Assembly: GCA_001770855.1 (NCBI GenBank) | Contig: MESE01000096.1 | Span: 124,001 to 188,000, forward strand | Direction: 5' to 3' | Origin: Burkholderiales bacterium RIFCSPLOWO2_02_FULL_57_36 | GTDB taxonomy: Bacteria; Pseudomonadota; Gammaproteobacteria; Burkholderiales; Burkholderiaceae_D | Length of the DNA stretch: 64,000 nucleotides | Translations under genes and position numbers: made by a program | Notes under the pieces: generated by a model | The model's input: only the letters and a program-made list of their open reading frames with translations | Database searches by the model: none | What the model was told of the DNA's origin: nothing | Shown here: piece by piece, positions 63,976 through 64,000 of the stretch | How positions within the stretch are numbered: the first letter of the stretch is position 1 | Layout: every line of letters starts with the position of its first letter

Positions 63976-64000
63976 TTATTCAAACGCTTTCGCCTCTTCC
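63976..64000 (-). CDS. partial 3' end of the next gene of the cluster
   Basis: The last seven codons of an open frame, reading EEAKAFE then TAA, enter from the right edge on the minus strand, 66 bases before the exporter's ATG. Too little is present to name it. Confidence 0.3.

Overview
The window looks like a chromosomal segment of a betaproteobacterium of the order Burkholderiales, probably near Oxalobacteraceae. The inference rests on gene order (rlmE-ftsH-folP-glmM on one strand, carA-carB-greA followed by a DUF4149 gene, and yhbY divergent from rlmE), moderate GC content and the individual protein families. No insertion sequence, phage, CRISPR array or rRNA was seen.

Layout. 1-2.9 kb: WrbA, DUF2069, a D-2-hydroxyacid-type FAD oxidase and a DUF4124 protein. 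2.9-12.4 kb: an extracellular-electron-transfer region on the minus strand. It holds a decaheme MtrA/MtoA cytochrome with its MtrB/PioB porin, then a nine-heme/cytochrome b fusion resembling Geobacter CbcL, a monoheme cytochrome c, an ethylbenzene-dehydrogenase-like heme protein, a UbiE-like methyltransferase and a Crp/Fnr regulator. 12.7-20 kb: complete cytochrome c maturation genes ccmABCDEFGHI. 20.4-26.5 kb: hemA, a divergent CcsA-like protein, and a histidine kinase/sigma-54 response regulator pair. 26.7-38 kb: two tRNAs and housekeeping genes (glmM, folP, ftsH, rlmE, yhbY, greA, carAB). 38-42.7 kb: a GlcG-like protein, a REC/degenerate-GGDEF protein, a NlpC/P60 peptidase, a patatin lipoprotein and a Fur-type-controlled Fe(III)-binding protein. 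42.7-49.5 kb: pstSCAB-phoU-phoB-phoR with a Pho box. 49.7-54.9 kb: a DUF445 protein, a phasin-like protein and a PAS/GAF/GGDEF/EAL protein. 55-64 kb: part of an aryl-polyene-type fatty acid/polyketide cluster that runs off the right edge.

The most interesting observation is regulatory. I find -24/-12 (sigma-54) elements with the exact GG-N10-GC spacing upstream of mtoA, the cbcL-like gene, ccmA, ccmC and hemA (10-11 of 12 consensus positions each), and weaker ones before ccsA and the monoheme cytochrome. The only sigma-54 activator visible in the window, with its kinase, is encoded right after ccsA. Together they suggest one sigma-54 regulon that coordinates heme synthesis, heme delivery and attachment, and the inner- and outer-membrane parts of an electron conduit. 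The conduit lacks a recognisable cell-surface multiheme cytochrome, so it resembles the MtoAB/PioAB type used for Fe(II) oxidation, yet it is paired with a CbcL-like quinone-linked cytochrome best known from metal reduction. Direction of electron flow cannot be decided from sequence.
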